A stretch of 64,000 nt of DNA from a virus: positions 62,001 through 126,000 of the IMG/VR virus record IMGVR_UViG_3300042302_000394; one strand, written 5' to 3'. The translations under genes were made by a program, and so were the position numbers. The notes beneath the pieces are model-generated. The model did no database searches, had not been told where the DNA came from, and saw nothing but the letters and a program-made list of their open reading frames with translations. This document shows, piece after piece, positions 30,015 to 37,218 of this stretch (the stretch's first letter is position 1; each line of letters starts with the position of its first letter).

Positions 30015-30074
30015 AGGATCAACTTTGGTTTTTTTGAATAATAAAAAAGTTTTTAAGTTTGCTGAACTGATCCT
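30015..30074 (-). ncRNA. AGG-N7-CAGCAA RNA, element 8
   Basis: Outer stem AGGATCA/TGATCCT, CAGCAAAC at the conserved distance, internal hairpin TTTTTT-ATTATTC-AAAAAA with a seven-base loop. GTTTTA follows. Compact form; the loop is not a standard tRNA loop. Confidence 0.65.
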
Positions 30075-30079
30075 AAAAC

Positions 30080-30196
30080 TGGTACGACCGGTAGGTCTCG
30101 AACCTACAAGAGCACGGTAACTATGTTATGTGCCCCTTCCCCTGACCTATGCTATGAGCATAACGGGAGGTCTGCCATATTCCACTTACGGTCGCA
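30080..30196 (-). tRNA. Anomalous long tRNA-like gene (CAT loop, about 117 bases)
   Basis: Acceptor GCGACCG/CGGTCGT, A73, CCA and T-arm GTAGG-TTCGAGA-CCTAC are sound, and the D region (GTGGAATATGGCAGACC) is Leu-like. The best anticodon arm is TTATG-CTCATAG-CATAG. An extra 35-base arm with stem GGGGCAC/GTGCTCT lies between anticodon and T arms. Could be an intron-bearing or pseudo tRNA. Confidence 0.5.
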
Positions 30197-30203
30197 TAAT
30201 GTA

Positions 30204-30232
30204 ATTATACAATCTTATGTAGAATTTGTCAA
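30204..30232 (-). promoter_or_regulatory. Sigma70-type promoter in the tRNA array
   Basis: TTGACA (30232-30227), 17 bases, TATAAT (30209-30204), exact consensus, leftward, just upstream of the anomalous tRNA. Confidence 0.9.
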
Positions 30233-30238
30233 TTGTCT

Positions 30239-30330
30239 TGGCGGAAAGCAGAGGAGTCGAACCCCATCCCATTTCTGAGAACCCAGTTTTCAAGGCTGGT
30301 CGCAGGACCAACCCCGCTGCATTACTTTCC
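30239..30330 (-). tRNA. tRNA-Ser(TGA)
   Basis: Class II body, acceptor GGAAAGT/GCTTTCC, G73, anticodon loop CTTGAAA (UGA), CCA encoded. Confidence 0.9.
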
Positions 30331-30339
30331 ATTTAAACT

Positions 30340-30415
30340 TGGTCTCGCATGAAGGACTCGAACCTTCGAAATCCTGGCCCCAAACCAGGTGGCATAGCCG
30401 CTAACCGAATGCGAG
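30340..30415 (-). tRNA. tRNA-Pro(TGG), third copy
   Basis: Acceptor CTCGCAT/ATGCGAG, anticodon stem CCTGG/CCAGG with loop TTTGGGG (UGG), CCA encoded. Confidence 0.9.
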
Positions 30416-30422
30416 ATAAAAT

Positions 30423-30511
30423 TGGTGGAGCCTGAAGGAATTGAACCTCTTGCCAGCCACCCCACTTAATAATGGCTACCAGGTTACAGCTGGCAATGGG
30501 GGACAAGCTCC
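30423..30511 (-). tRNA. tRNA-like gene, anticodon unresolved
   Basis: Acceptor GGAGCTT/AGGCTCC, A73, CCA and a T-loop TTCAATT are present. The middle pairs as GCCAGC/GCTGGC over about 30 bases and gives no clear 7-base anticodon loop, so this may be a degenerate or remodelled tRNA. Confidence 0.45.
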
Positions 30512-30540
30512 AAATTGTTAACACTCTCTTTCGAAAGTGC

Positions 30541-30613
30541 TTATTAAAACAAACTGTTACGCTATGCGTCCTGTTCTGATTCAGAGTCAGCAGGTACCAA
30601 TTTGCTTTAATAA
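30541..30613 (-). ncRNA. Hairpin-bounded element with Gln(CTG)-type anticodon arm
   Basis: TTATTAAAGCAAA pairs with TTTGTTTTAATAA (one mismatch), a member of the covarying TATTAAAAC stem family. Inside, CTGA-CTCTGAA-TCAG has a standard anticodon-type loop with CUG (Gln), which is not otherwise represented in the array. No T-arm or CCA. Confidence 0.5.
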
Positions 30614-30725
30614 CTAGTATTTTTTTATCCACATAAGGATAAGCCATCCACTAGTCCGCCCGTTTAGAACATGTTTTAAGTGCGTTCCCCGGGCCTCGTT
30701 CCCGTACTATATTACACTTTGCGAT

Positions 30726-30875
30726 CTACGACCGCCCTTGAGCAATCTCTCGCTTCCTACTTGCTTCGTAATACGCAGTTGCACGTTGTAACTTTTCCAA
30801 AATCATCTTGCGAAGATCTTGTTTAGTTAAAGTATGCGCTTTTGTAAACTCAGCTTGTCTCTTCAAATCTGTCAT
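30726..30875 (-). CDS. 49-residue small protein at the head of the tRNA array
   Basis: Start at 30875 (MTDLKRQAEFTKAHTLTKQD) is supported by GGAAG five bases upstream. Strongly helical, basic C-terminus (YYEASRKREIAQGRS). A longer frame exists upstream but has no ribosome-binding site. Possible nucleic-acid-binding protein; not recognised. Confidence 0.55.
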   Translation of the reverse strand: MTDLKRQAEFTKAHTLTKQDLRKMILEKLQRATAYYEASRKREIAQGRS

Positions 30876-31157
30876 TCTTCCTTGCGGAAAACAAAAAACC
30901 CCAGGGTTTTTAATCCTAGGGTCCTTGAAGTTTGTTGTGTTAACTTGTGTGTTACACGACAGTCCTCCGGACCCTAGAAATCTCTGGTGTACGATCATAT
31001 GATAGACTTCCCGCATTAATCGATAACCAACCGCAGGCTATTACACCTACCTGTTTGGGCATCGTATTAAATTGTTGATGTCTATTGGACGATTGCATTT
31101 TGTTTTCTCTTTAAAACCTTTTGTTACATACACTACCTTATTGCAGTGTATGTTCTA

Positions 31158-31186
31158 ATTATACAGTTATTTAGCATTGTTGTCAA
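31158..31186 (-). promoter_or_regulatory. Sigma70-type promoter for the tRNA array
   Basis: TTGACA (31186-31181), 17 bases, TATAAT (31163-31158): exact consensus at the upstream end of the leftward tRNA array. Confidence 0.9.
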
Positions 31187-31245
31187 CCCTTATTTGTTCT
31201 TTTGAACAAAAAGTTTTTAACAACTTCTCTTCCTAACTAGTCTCT

Positions 31246-31274
31246 ATTGTACTGCTTCTATTTATGTCTGTCAA
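31246..31274 (-). promoter_or_regulatory. Sigma70-type promoter, second at array head
   Basis: TTGACA (31274-31269), 17-base spacer, TACAAT (31251-31246). In tandem with the promoter at 31158. Confidence 0.75.
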
Positions 31275-31320
31275 TAAGTATGTGGTTAAAATGCCACAAT
31301 TTTGGCGAATTTTTATTTTA

Positions 31321-31806
31321 TTACTTTTCTACTACACCGACAAGGTGTAGCCTAGGGTCATCAGAGCAATTCATAAAAGTGTGGGGCTTTCGAGTATCAA
31401 CCCACCAAACTAATTTTTTATTCAAGTGTATTATTCTACCAGATTGAAAAACAAAATAGCAACTAGGATTAGTTATTAAAGGTATGTGTATTCTTGGAGT
31501 TTCGTCTCGATGGATACTATAACATGCATAAGGGTCTACCCACATTAATCTAGTTCTAGTTAATTTATATTGAGCTATTATATTTTCAAATATAGTATTT
31601 TTAAAAAATGGATTTAAATTAGTATATGTTAATTCCTGTCCAGTACTTCTTCCTACTGCACTAGTCCAAGGATCTTCATTATCTTTAAACTGAACTCCGG
31701 CTTGTCGCCCTTTGTGTCCGTAGGATGTCCATTGGATGTTTTCTTCAATTAGATTAAAGGCATCTAATATTTCTTGTTCGTCAATTTTTCCTAAAACTTT
31801 TATCAT
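31321..31806 (-). CDS. 2OG-Fe(II) oxygenase / Asp-beta-hydroxylase-like protein
   Basis: 161 residues. CYSIHRDETPRIHIPLITNP carries HxD and an early Arg, and RKPHTFMNCSDDPRLHLVGV the distal His and Arg; this resembles the aspartyl/asparaginyl beta-hydroxylase form of the fold. Last gene of the leftward block 31.3-36 kb. Substrate unknown. Confidence 0.6.
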   Translation of the reverse strand: MIKVLGKIDEQEILDAFNLIEENIQWTSYGHKGRQAGVQFKDNEDPWTSAVGRSTGQELTYTNLNPFFKNTIFENIIAQYKLTRTRLMWVDPYACYSIHRDETPRIHIPLITNPSCYFVFQSGRIIHLNKKLVWWVDTRKPHTFMNCSDDPRLHLVGVVEK

Positions 31807-31854
31807 GCTAAAATTATATCCGCGGCTTGGTCTTCAGTAATTCGTTGTCAACCA

Positions 31855-32358
31855 CTATTTTCCAAATGTTATGGTATGCACTTTGTAACTACTATTTAAT
31901 GCAAAATCTAACACATCTACTACTTCATTAACTGATAATCTATTACCTAGAATATGTTTAACTCTGTTAGTATCGATTAATCCCGGCTTTAAATTAATTA
32001 TATATGGTAAGGTAAACTCTTTAGACTTGCAAAATATATCCTGTAGTTCTTTATCTTTGCAATATTTTTCAGGACCAGTAGTGTATCGGGATGATATATT
32101 AACAATAACTTTGTTTGTTCCTTCCCATAGCGTGTAAACTTCTTTTAATAATTGTAACTGAGAATCATCAAAATTATTGTATGCATTGTTGATAAACATA
32201 TCAGCATCTTTAATTTCTTCTAAAATTTTAATTCTGGATACCGGACTGAATATGTTGTAACCGTTGCTTCTTGAAAATCCAAGAACATCGTGCGACTGAA
32301 AATGATCAAAGAACGCTTTCCCTAATCCTTGTGTATGACCTGTTATTGCAATTTTCAT
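31855..32358 (-). CDS. Short-chain dehydrogenase/reductase-like protein
   Basis: 167 residues. MKIAITGHTQGLGKAFFDHF gives the TGxxxGxG nucleotide-binding loop, DMFINNAYNNF the NNAG-like segment, and VNISSRYTTG the catalytic Ser region. The usual YxxxK is reduced to EKYCKDKEL. Short for an SDR (about 250), so a minimal NAD(P)-dependent reductase. Coupled by ATGA to 32355. Confidence 0.6.
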   Translation of the reverse strand: MKIAITGHTQGLGKAFFDHFQSHDVLGFSRSNGYNIFSPVSRIKILEEIKDADMFINNAYNNFDDSQLQLLKEVYTLWEGTNKVIVNISSRYTTGPEKYCKDKELQDIFCKSKEFTLPYIINLKPGLIDTNRVKHILGNRLSVNEVVDVLDFALNSSYKVHTITFGK

Positions 32359-33002
32359 AGTTTACACTTTAATCTCAGACTTAATCCAATTTTAGGAACA
32401 CGGTTAGTAGTAACTGAGAAGTGTAACTGGTTGCATGGGAAACTAACTAAACTTCCTATTTTCCAACTAATTATAGTGTCAATGCTCATTCCGTCTAATG
32501 TTGAATCTGTGAAAATTATACCTAACTCGTTTAATCGAGAATCCCACTTGTTATACTCAAGTCCTTGAATATCTTCATAACTTGTAACCATATTGTTCCA
32601 TCCCTTAGTCCAAGGCTGTTTGACAAAGGTAGTTGCTTCACCTAGCCATTTTTGATTTAACAATAGCAAATACGAAACACTATCTTCAGGAATATATAAA
32701 GGAAACAAAAAAACTGTATAATCTAAACTGTGAGTATTGTCTTTACCAGTATCAACGTGAATGGGATACTGACTTGCAGTTTCGAGATAGTTCCCACTAG
32801 GTTCGTCATCTAAAATAACATAACCTAAAGACTCAATAAATGTGTATAATTCAGGTATATCTGTTCGAGTAGGAGGTGTTCCTCTAAGATCTTTTCCTTT
32901 AAAGTTGGTATCATAGGATTGTTGTTTTTTATAAAAGTCTAGCATCTTTGCTACTAGATCTAAAGGAACTGTGTCTTTTGACCAAGAAATAATTTTGCTC
33001 AT
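32355..33002 (-). CDS. 2OG-Fe(II) oxygenase-like protein
   Basis: 215 residues. SQYPIHVDTGKDNTHSLDYT contains HxD, and FPCNQLHFSVTTNRVPKIGL the distal His and Arg. Same fold class as the 1.7-6.5 kb array. Four-base overlap with the SDR gene; four bases after the radical SAM gene. Confidence 0.55.
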   Translation of the reverse strand: MSKIISWSKDTVPLDLVAKMLDFYKKQQSYDTNFKGKDLRGTPPTRTDIPELYTFIESLGYVILDDEPSGNYLETASQYPIHVDTGKDNTHSLDYTVFLFPLYIPEDSVSYLLLLNQKWLGEATTFVKQPWTKGWNNMVTSYEDIQGLEYNKWDSRLNELGIIFTDSTLDGMSIDTIISWKIGSLVSFPCNQLHFSVTTNRVPKIGLSLRLKCKL

Positions 33003-33006
33003 AATA

Positions 33007-34014
33007 TCAAGTCATCCACCAAAATAGCCTGTTAGACCAGCCTTTTGTATTCCATTTCATATCCCAATCTTCTGCCCAACTTTTATAAAAATATAAATTA
33101 GATCCTCTTGCACCGTCTACATAGGGTATTGTTTGATAATCATCAAGTTTTTCTAACACGTTCATAGGAAAATATAAAAGACTGGCATGCTTAGGATGCA
33201 CGATAAGATGTGTATCTATACGTCCCCAATAGTTTTTAGCAGTATGATAATCTTGTATAGTATAAGGAGTCATTGCAAAATTTATACTAACATCGCTGAC
33301 TTCTTTTAGATCACGGACACCACTTATTAATTCTTCCCAGGAAGATCCTCTGCGAAACCATTCGTATGTTTCTCCATAACCATCTGCACTGACACTGCAT
33401 TTAACAGATTGCCAACCCTTCCATAGTTCATCTCTAAAGGGACTAATGCCGTTTGTTATATATTCTAATGTACAATGACTTCTATCAAACTGCTGTAAGT
33501 ATTCTAATATCTTCCAATGGTTAGGGTCGAGAAAAGGCTCGCCGCCGGTAAATTTTAGACAAGTTATCTGCGGTAGTAATTCTCCTAACTCTTTTAAAAA
33601 TTCGTCAGTTAATTCAAAACTATCGGAAGCTATCGGAGTTATCTTTAAAAACTTTTTCCATCCTGTAGATAACTCAGGACCACAATGAGCACAAGTTAGT
33701 TGGCACTTGTTACTCATTTTAAATTGAATTGTTTTTAATGTCCTATCTTGTGTGGCAAACGGTGTACTGGTACGCATACTAGGTTGATCTGCAGATTCTA
33801 AAATTTCGCATCTGTTACAAAATGGTCGAGTCTTTTTAGAATAACCGTTCTTTAACTCCTCTCTTAATTCTAGTAATTTAGAATTATTCCATGCTGCCTG
33901 TATTCCGTTATTAATATGTGCTATCCTTGCATCCTTAGACGGTTCTGCACAGCACGGTCGCGTCCATCCGTCTGTTTCGATGCTCATCATATTTTCTAAC
34001 CAGGCACATTTCAT
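33007..34014 (-). CDS. Radical SAM protein with extra N-terminal cysteine cluster
   Basis: 335 residues from ATG 34014, which overlaps the glycosyltransferase stop (ATGA). FKMSNKCQLTCAHCGPEL has CX3CX2C (Cys104, 108, 111). Ahead of it KCAW, PCC and FCNRC (Cys3, 21, 22, 66, 69) resemble an auxiliary SPASM-type cluster placed N-terminally. LKFTGGEPFLDP is the SAM-binding GGEP motif. Such enzymes modify peptides or sugars; partner substrate not visible. Confidence 0.8.
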   Translation of the reverse strand: MKCAWLENMMSIETDGWTRPCCAEPSKDARIAHINNGIQAAWNNSKLLELREELKNGYSKKTRPFCNRCEILESADQPSMRTSTPFATQDRTLKTIQFKMSNKCQLTCAHCGPELSTGWKKFLKITPIASDSFELTDEFLKELGELLPQITCLKFTGGEPFLDPNHWKILEYLQQFDRSHCTLEYITNGISPFRDELWKGWQSVKCSVSADGYGETYEWFRRGSSWEELISGVRDLKEVSDVSINFAMTPYTIQDYHTAKNYWGRIDTHLIVHPKHASLLYFPMNVLEKLDDYQTIPYVDGARGSNLYFYKSWAEDWDMKWNTKGWSNRLFWWMT

Positions 34015-35441
34015 ACTACAGCATTTGCAAAGTTTTGTGCCAATTGTATTCTTAATTGATTGTTCAAGCCTGGCCAGTGTACTACCCAATCACCCTGCTG
34101 CCACTGTCCGTCGTTGCCTAACATGTCAATTCCGTCGACTCCATACATCTTGTAATCGTAGCTGTTCATAGTACGTTGTGGTACAAGTTTAATAATATCC
34201 TTGTAGGTAACATAAGTGTCGATAACACACTGCTGATCAAACCATTTCTTATCGTTGAGGTAGTCCTTGCGCTTACCGATCATATCCTCTAACCACACCC
34301 GACTGTTCTCACTGTTCTTGACAAAGAAGCTGCCTGTGTTAAGACTGGCAATGTCAGTGGCCATGATGATGTCATAGCTGTCATCAATTACATCTTCTAT
34401 CTTGCAATTGAAGTTGGTAATCATAGCATCGTTGTCTAACCACCACACCCAAGATAGATTAGGATTATCGTTCATTACTTGCAAAATATGCACAAACTTA
34501 TCAAAGTGAACTGCTTCTGAACTAAAGTCGTCCATTTTAGAAAAGGCTTTGTATCCGCGATGTGTTGCATACTTGTCTTTGTTATTGAACCAAGTGTGTT
34601 TGGCAAGTTCAAAATGTGGCTCATTGAACATACTAACAATAGCGTACTTGCTAGGATCACCACGCTTCCAAAGTTGCGGAATACTGTACCACAATCCCTC
34701 AAAATCAATGTAAGGATCTTTTAAGGACTCTAGTGTGATATGCAGGCTTAGGCTAGGAATAGGACTGAACAACATAACATCGTCTTTGTTCCATACCTGA
34801 TTGATAGTTTCATTTTCATCTTTACGCAATATCCATTCTGCTGCATCATCAAAGTGTTTGCGATACTTGTCAAATACAGCACGACTGGCTAAGCAGGTAT
34901 AGGTACTGTGCTTAACTGTACGATAATGCCTGTGGGGACCAAACAACAAAATGCTAGGGTAAACTTGTGCTGTGTAACGGTACACATCGTCATGCGGATT
35001 GACTGCAATCATCTTGCCTGTTTGCTGCTCAAACTGTGTTACAGTATCTAGCATGTCTTGTATTGCTGTTTGAAAATGCGGATAGTCATCTTCTGCATGA
35101 TACCACAAGTCTGTACACTGTTGATCTACAATTTCATAGACTTTCTTGCAAGTGTAGCTAGCACCAGTTCCGCCTGTTACTGCTACAAACTCTGTAGACG
35201 ATTTGCATTGTGCAAGGATGATTTTAAAATCAGCAACTGCTTCGGGTGTGCTGTTGTCATCTAAGACTACTAGCTTAACATCGTGCCCTTCACAGTGATT
35301 AATACTATCTACAATACTGCTAAGGCAAACATTTACAAGCTCATGCTTAGGTACTTTGTGATAGCGGCCGCCCATGTTTTCACCGTTGAGCATGTTAACA
35401 CGGGTACAAGTTCTTAATACAATTAGTAAGTTTCTTTTCAT
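34011..35441 (-). CDS. Two-domain glycosyltransferase (GT2-like plus GT34-like)
   Basis: 476 residues. The N-terminal part has LVVLDDNSTPEAVADFK and LWYHAEDDYPHF, a GT-A nucleotide-sugar fold. The C-terminal half has YAIVSMFNEPHFELAKHTW and LSWVWWLDNDAMITNF with a DxD, and ends WVVHWPGLNN, as in the GMA12/MNN10 galactosyltransferase family. Fusion of two transferase domains suggests stepwise glycan assembly. Coupled at both ends by ATGA. Confidence 0.75.
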   Translation of the reverse strand: MKRNLLIVLRTCTRVNMLNGENMGGRYHKVPKHELVNVCLSSIVDSINHCEGHDVKLVVLDDNSTPEAVADFKIILAQCKSSTEFVAVTGGTGASYTCKKVYEIVDQQCTDLWYHAEDDYPHFQTAIQDMLDTVTQFEQQTGKMIAVNPHDDVYRYTAQVYPSILLFGPHRHYRTVKHSTYTCLASRAVFDKYRKHFDDAAEWILRKDENETINQVWNKDDVMLFSPIPSLSLHITLESLKDPYIDFEGLWYSIPQLWKRGDPSKYAIVSMFNEPHFELAKHTWFNNKDKYATHRGYKAFSKMDDFSSEAVHFDKFVHILQVMNDNPNLSWVWWLDNDAMITNFNCKIEDVIDDSYDIIMATDIASLNTGSFFVKNSENSRVWLEDMIGKRKDYLNDKKWFDQQCVIDTYVTYKDIIKLVPQRTMNSYDYKMYGVDGIDMLGNDGQWQQGDWVVHWPGLNNQLRIQLAQNFANAVV

Positions 35442-36049
35442 CTGTTCATCATCTGTGTAATGTATGCTGGGTCTGCAATCTTTTCAATCACACACTCAAT
35501 TTCGTAGCAGCCTTCGCTGTGTGTTGTATCTGGCAAACTGTAGTCAAAGCCTGCATCATTATCGCACATATGACGTAAGCGCCATTCACCTAGTGGGAGT
35601 GCCTCTTGGACTTCTGCAAGCAGAGTGCTAGGTAAGTAATAACGAAAATGCCCCGCACCTGCAAAGCGACTGGGCAGATCTTTCTTCTTTTCGTATAACA
35701 ACCAATGTGGTACAACAATTACCATGTAACCTCCCACTTTAAGTACTCGGAACCACTCCTGTAACACTTGTTCCCAATACGGAATGTGCTCAAGTACATG
35801 ACTGCTATATACTGCATCTTGGCTAGCATCCTCAAACGGCAGGTGCAACCCGTCGTAGCCCGGATAACCCTGATCAATACCAATTGCATTTTCTACAATA
35901 GGAACAACTTCTCGTCCTGCATTGTATCCTTGGTATCCAATTTCTAAAATGTTCTTACCGCTTAGGTACTTTTCTAAAAATCCACTTTCAATTTTCTGAG
36001 CATAACTTTTAATACTTTCTATGCCTACTGGTCTATTCTTGTCAAACAT
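35438..36049 (-). CDS. SAM-dependent methyltransferase
   Basis: 203 residues. NILEIGYQGYNAG (motif I), NAIGIDQGYPGYDG, DAVYSSHVLEHIPYWEQVLQ and RVLKVGGYMVIVVPHWL match the Methyltransf_11 Rossmann core. First gene of the leftward 36.0-31.3 kb unit, with TAAATA and AAAGGAA upstream. Likely methylates a sugar or small molecule handled by the adjacent glycosyltransferase and radical SAM enzymes. Confidence 0.8.
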   Translation of the reverse strand: MFDKNRPVGIESIKSYAQKIESGFLEKYLSGKNILEIGYQGYNAGREVVPIVENAIGIDQGYPGYDGLHLPFEDASQDAVYSSHVLEHIPYWEQVLQEWFRVLKVGGYMVIVVPHWLLYEKKKDLPSRFAGAGHFRYYLPSTLLAEVQEALPLGEWRLRHMCDNDAGFDYSLPDTTHSEGCYEIECVIEKIADPAYITQMMNR

Positions 36050-36157
36050 GATCTGTTCCTTTGAGATATTTAGTACATTATATACGCACAGAATAAAATT
36101 ATCTACTACTATATTGATTTTACCATTAACTGTAAATATAATAAACTGGAGTAGGAT

Positions 36158-36436
36158 ATGGGCGATTTCTTTAAATTAGTAGCAGAGTTAGGGTTTCCAA
36201 TAGCTGGTGCAATAGCGGCTGGCTACTTTGTTTTCCTAACATTGAAGTTTATTTTAGCTGGTGTAACATCTAGCGTCAACGGAATGGGTGGTATTATTAA
36301 AGGTCTAGACAGTCGAGTAGATACTATGACCAACCAATTACAACGTATTGATGTTAAAGTAAGTCATGCATTGGGACTACAGCCCGATTATGATCGGATT
36401 GCTCGTGCTGATCAAGTTGATCAAAGGAAAGACTAA
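36158..36436 (+). CDS. Small membrane protein, holin-like
   Basis: 92 residues with one N-terminal transmembrane segment (GFPIAGAIAAGYFVFLTLKF), then a coiled polar tail MTNQLQRIDVKVSHAL. The layout (short TM, charged coil) fits phage holin-type proteins. Paralogous to 36763-37125. GGAG ribosome-binding site, TAAATATAA upstream. Confidence 0.5.
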   Translation: MGDFFKLVAELGFPIAGAIAAGYFVFLTLKFILAGVTSSVNGMGGIIKGLDSRVDTMTNQLQRIDVKVSHALGLQPDYDRIARADQVDQRKD

Positions 36437-36585
36437 TGAATAAGATTAAGCAACTGCAAACTGAACTAGCAAAAGATTTAGTAAATTTTGAACAGAGCGA
36501 GTTAACTGAAGAACAGTTAGAAATGATTGAAGAAACTTATCAGCAAGTATATCTTATTCTCGGCACAGTAGAAAGCACCTTATGA
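36436..36585 (+). CDS. Small acidic coiled protein
   Basis: 49 residues, MNKIKQLQTELAKDLVNFEQ, strongly amphipathic helix. Its start overlaps the previous stop by one base and its end overlaps the next start (ATGA). Unknown; perhaps an antiholin or accessory of the flanking membrane proteins. Confidence 0.6.
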   Translation: MNKIKQLQTELAKDLVNFEQSELTEEQLEMIEETYQQVYLILGTVESTL

Positions 36586-36761
36586 AATACTTAGACTACG
36601 ACTGGGATCTTCGAAAAGATCGAATTATTCTAGACAGAGAAATTAACATAGACAAGTTAGAGTGGCGTGCTGGAGATCACTTTGAGCTTAAAAATATAGA
36701 CGGGCAAAGTCAATTAGTCAAAGTAGACCCCGTACTAAAATTTACCAAAGGGTATAAGTAA
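36582..36761 (+). CDS. Small hypothetical protein
   Basis: 59 residues, MKYLDYDWDLRKDRIILDRE, charged and without a membrane segment. Coupled by ATGA to 36436 and one base from 36763, so part of a four-gene late operon. Confidence 0.6.
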   Translation: MKYLDYDWDLRKDRIILDREINIDKLEWRAGDHFELKNIDGQSQLVKVDPVLKFTKGYK

Positions 36762-36762
36762 T

Positions 36763-37125
36763 ATGGATATAGCAGAAATGATCAACAAATATGGTTTTCC
36801 TATTGTTGCTGCGGGCGGCATGGGATACTTTATCTATTACGTGTGGACCTGGGTAACCACAGAAATCAAACCAGTTATAGGACAAGCCAATGGAACTCTT
36901 ATTGCTCTTATTGATCGTATTCGTATGCTGGACAATGACCTTATAAGATTAAATCAAAAAGTTGAAACAGTTATGGAATTGCGTGGCAAGACAATTGAGA
37001 AAGAACGTATTGCTGCTGATGCATCTATTAACAAAGAACCTGAACCTGTTAAAGAAAAACTATCTCCAATACCTCAGAGAAAATTTACACCTCAAGAAAT
37101 TAACGACGCAGCAGCAGACGATTAA
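36763..37125 (+). CDS. Small membrane protein, holin-like (second copy)
   Basis: 120 residues. An N-terminal transmembrane segment (YGFPIVAAGGMGYFIYYVWT) followed by a coil LIALIDRIRMLDNDLIRLNQ and a charged tail. Shares the GFPI...GYF signature with 36158-36436; the tail is longer. Confidence 0.5.
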   Translation: MDIAEMINKYGFPIVAAGGMGYFIYYVWTWVTTEIKPVIGQANGTLIALIDRIRMLDNDLIRLNQKVETVMELRGKTIEKERIAADASINKEPEPVKEKLSPIPQRKFTPQEINDAAADD

Positions 37126-37170
37126 TTTCTTTAATGTTGTCAGAGTTTCCTAAAACAAAATAAGGCCAAT

Positions 37171-37200
37171 AATATGCCAGGATCCAAAGCCTGGCATATT
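37171..37200. terminator. Bidirectional hairpin between convergent genes
   Basis: AATATGCCAGG and CCTGGCATATT form an 11-bp stem with an 8-base loop, placed between the convergent holin-like and cyclase genes. The flanking T-tracts are weak. Confidence 0.55.
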
Positions 37201-37218
37201 CATCTAGAACATCTTCTA

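Larger units (their letters stand above)
31017..31320. other. Intergenic stretch with two tRNA-array promoters
   Basis: No frame of note. It carries the two leftward promoters at 31158 and 31246 and AT-rich sequence; it is the likely leader of the tRNA operon. Confidence 0.5.

Noticed and set aside
27500-30074. Compact AGG...CCT hairpins as rho-independent terminators
   Set aside because: The base after CCT is G and the T-tract is short or broken; they lie in the middle of a tRNA operon, and the conserved CAGCAA and 7-base spacing are not needed for termination.
30080-30196. Group I intron in the long tRNA
   Set aside because: The insert is only about 35 bases, far too short for a self-splicing intron.
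31321-36049. Second set of tRNA-array RNA elements
   Set aside because: I looked for TTGCTG-N7-CCT on the plus strand and found none here.
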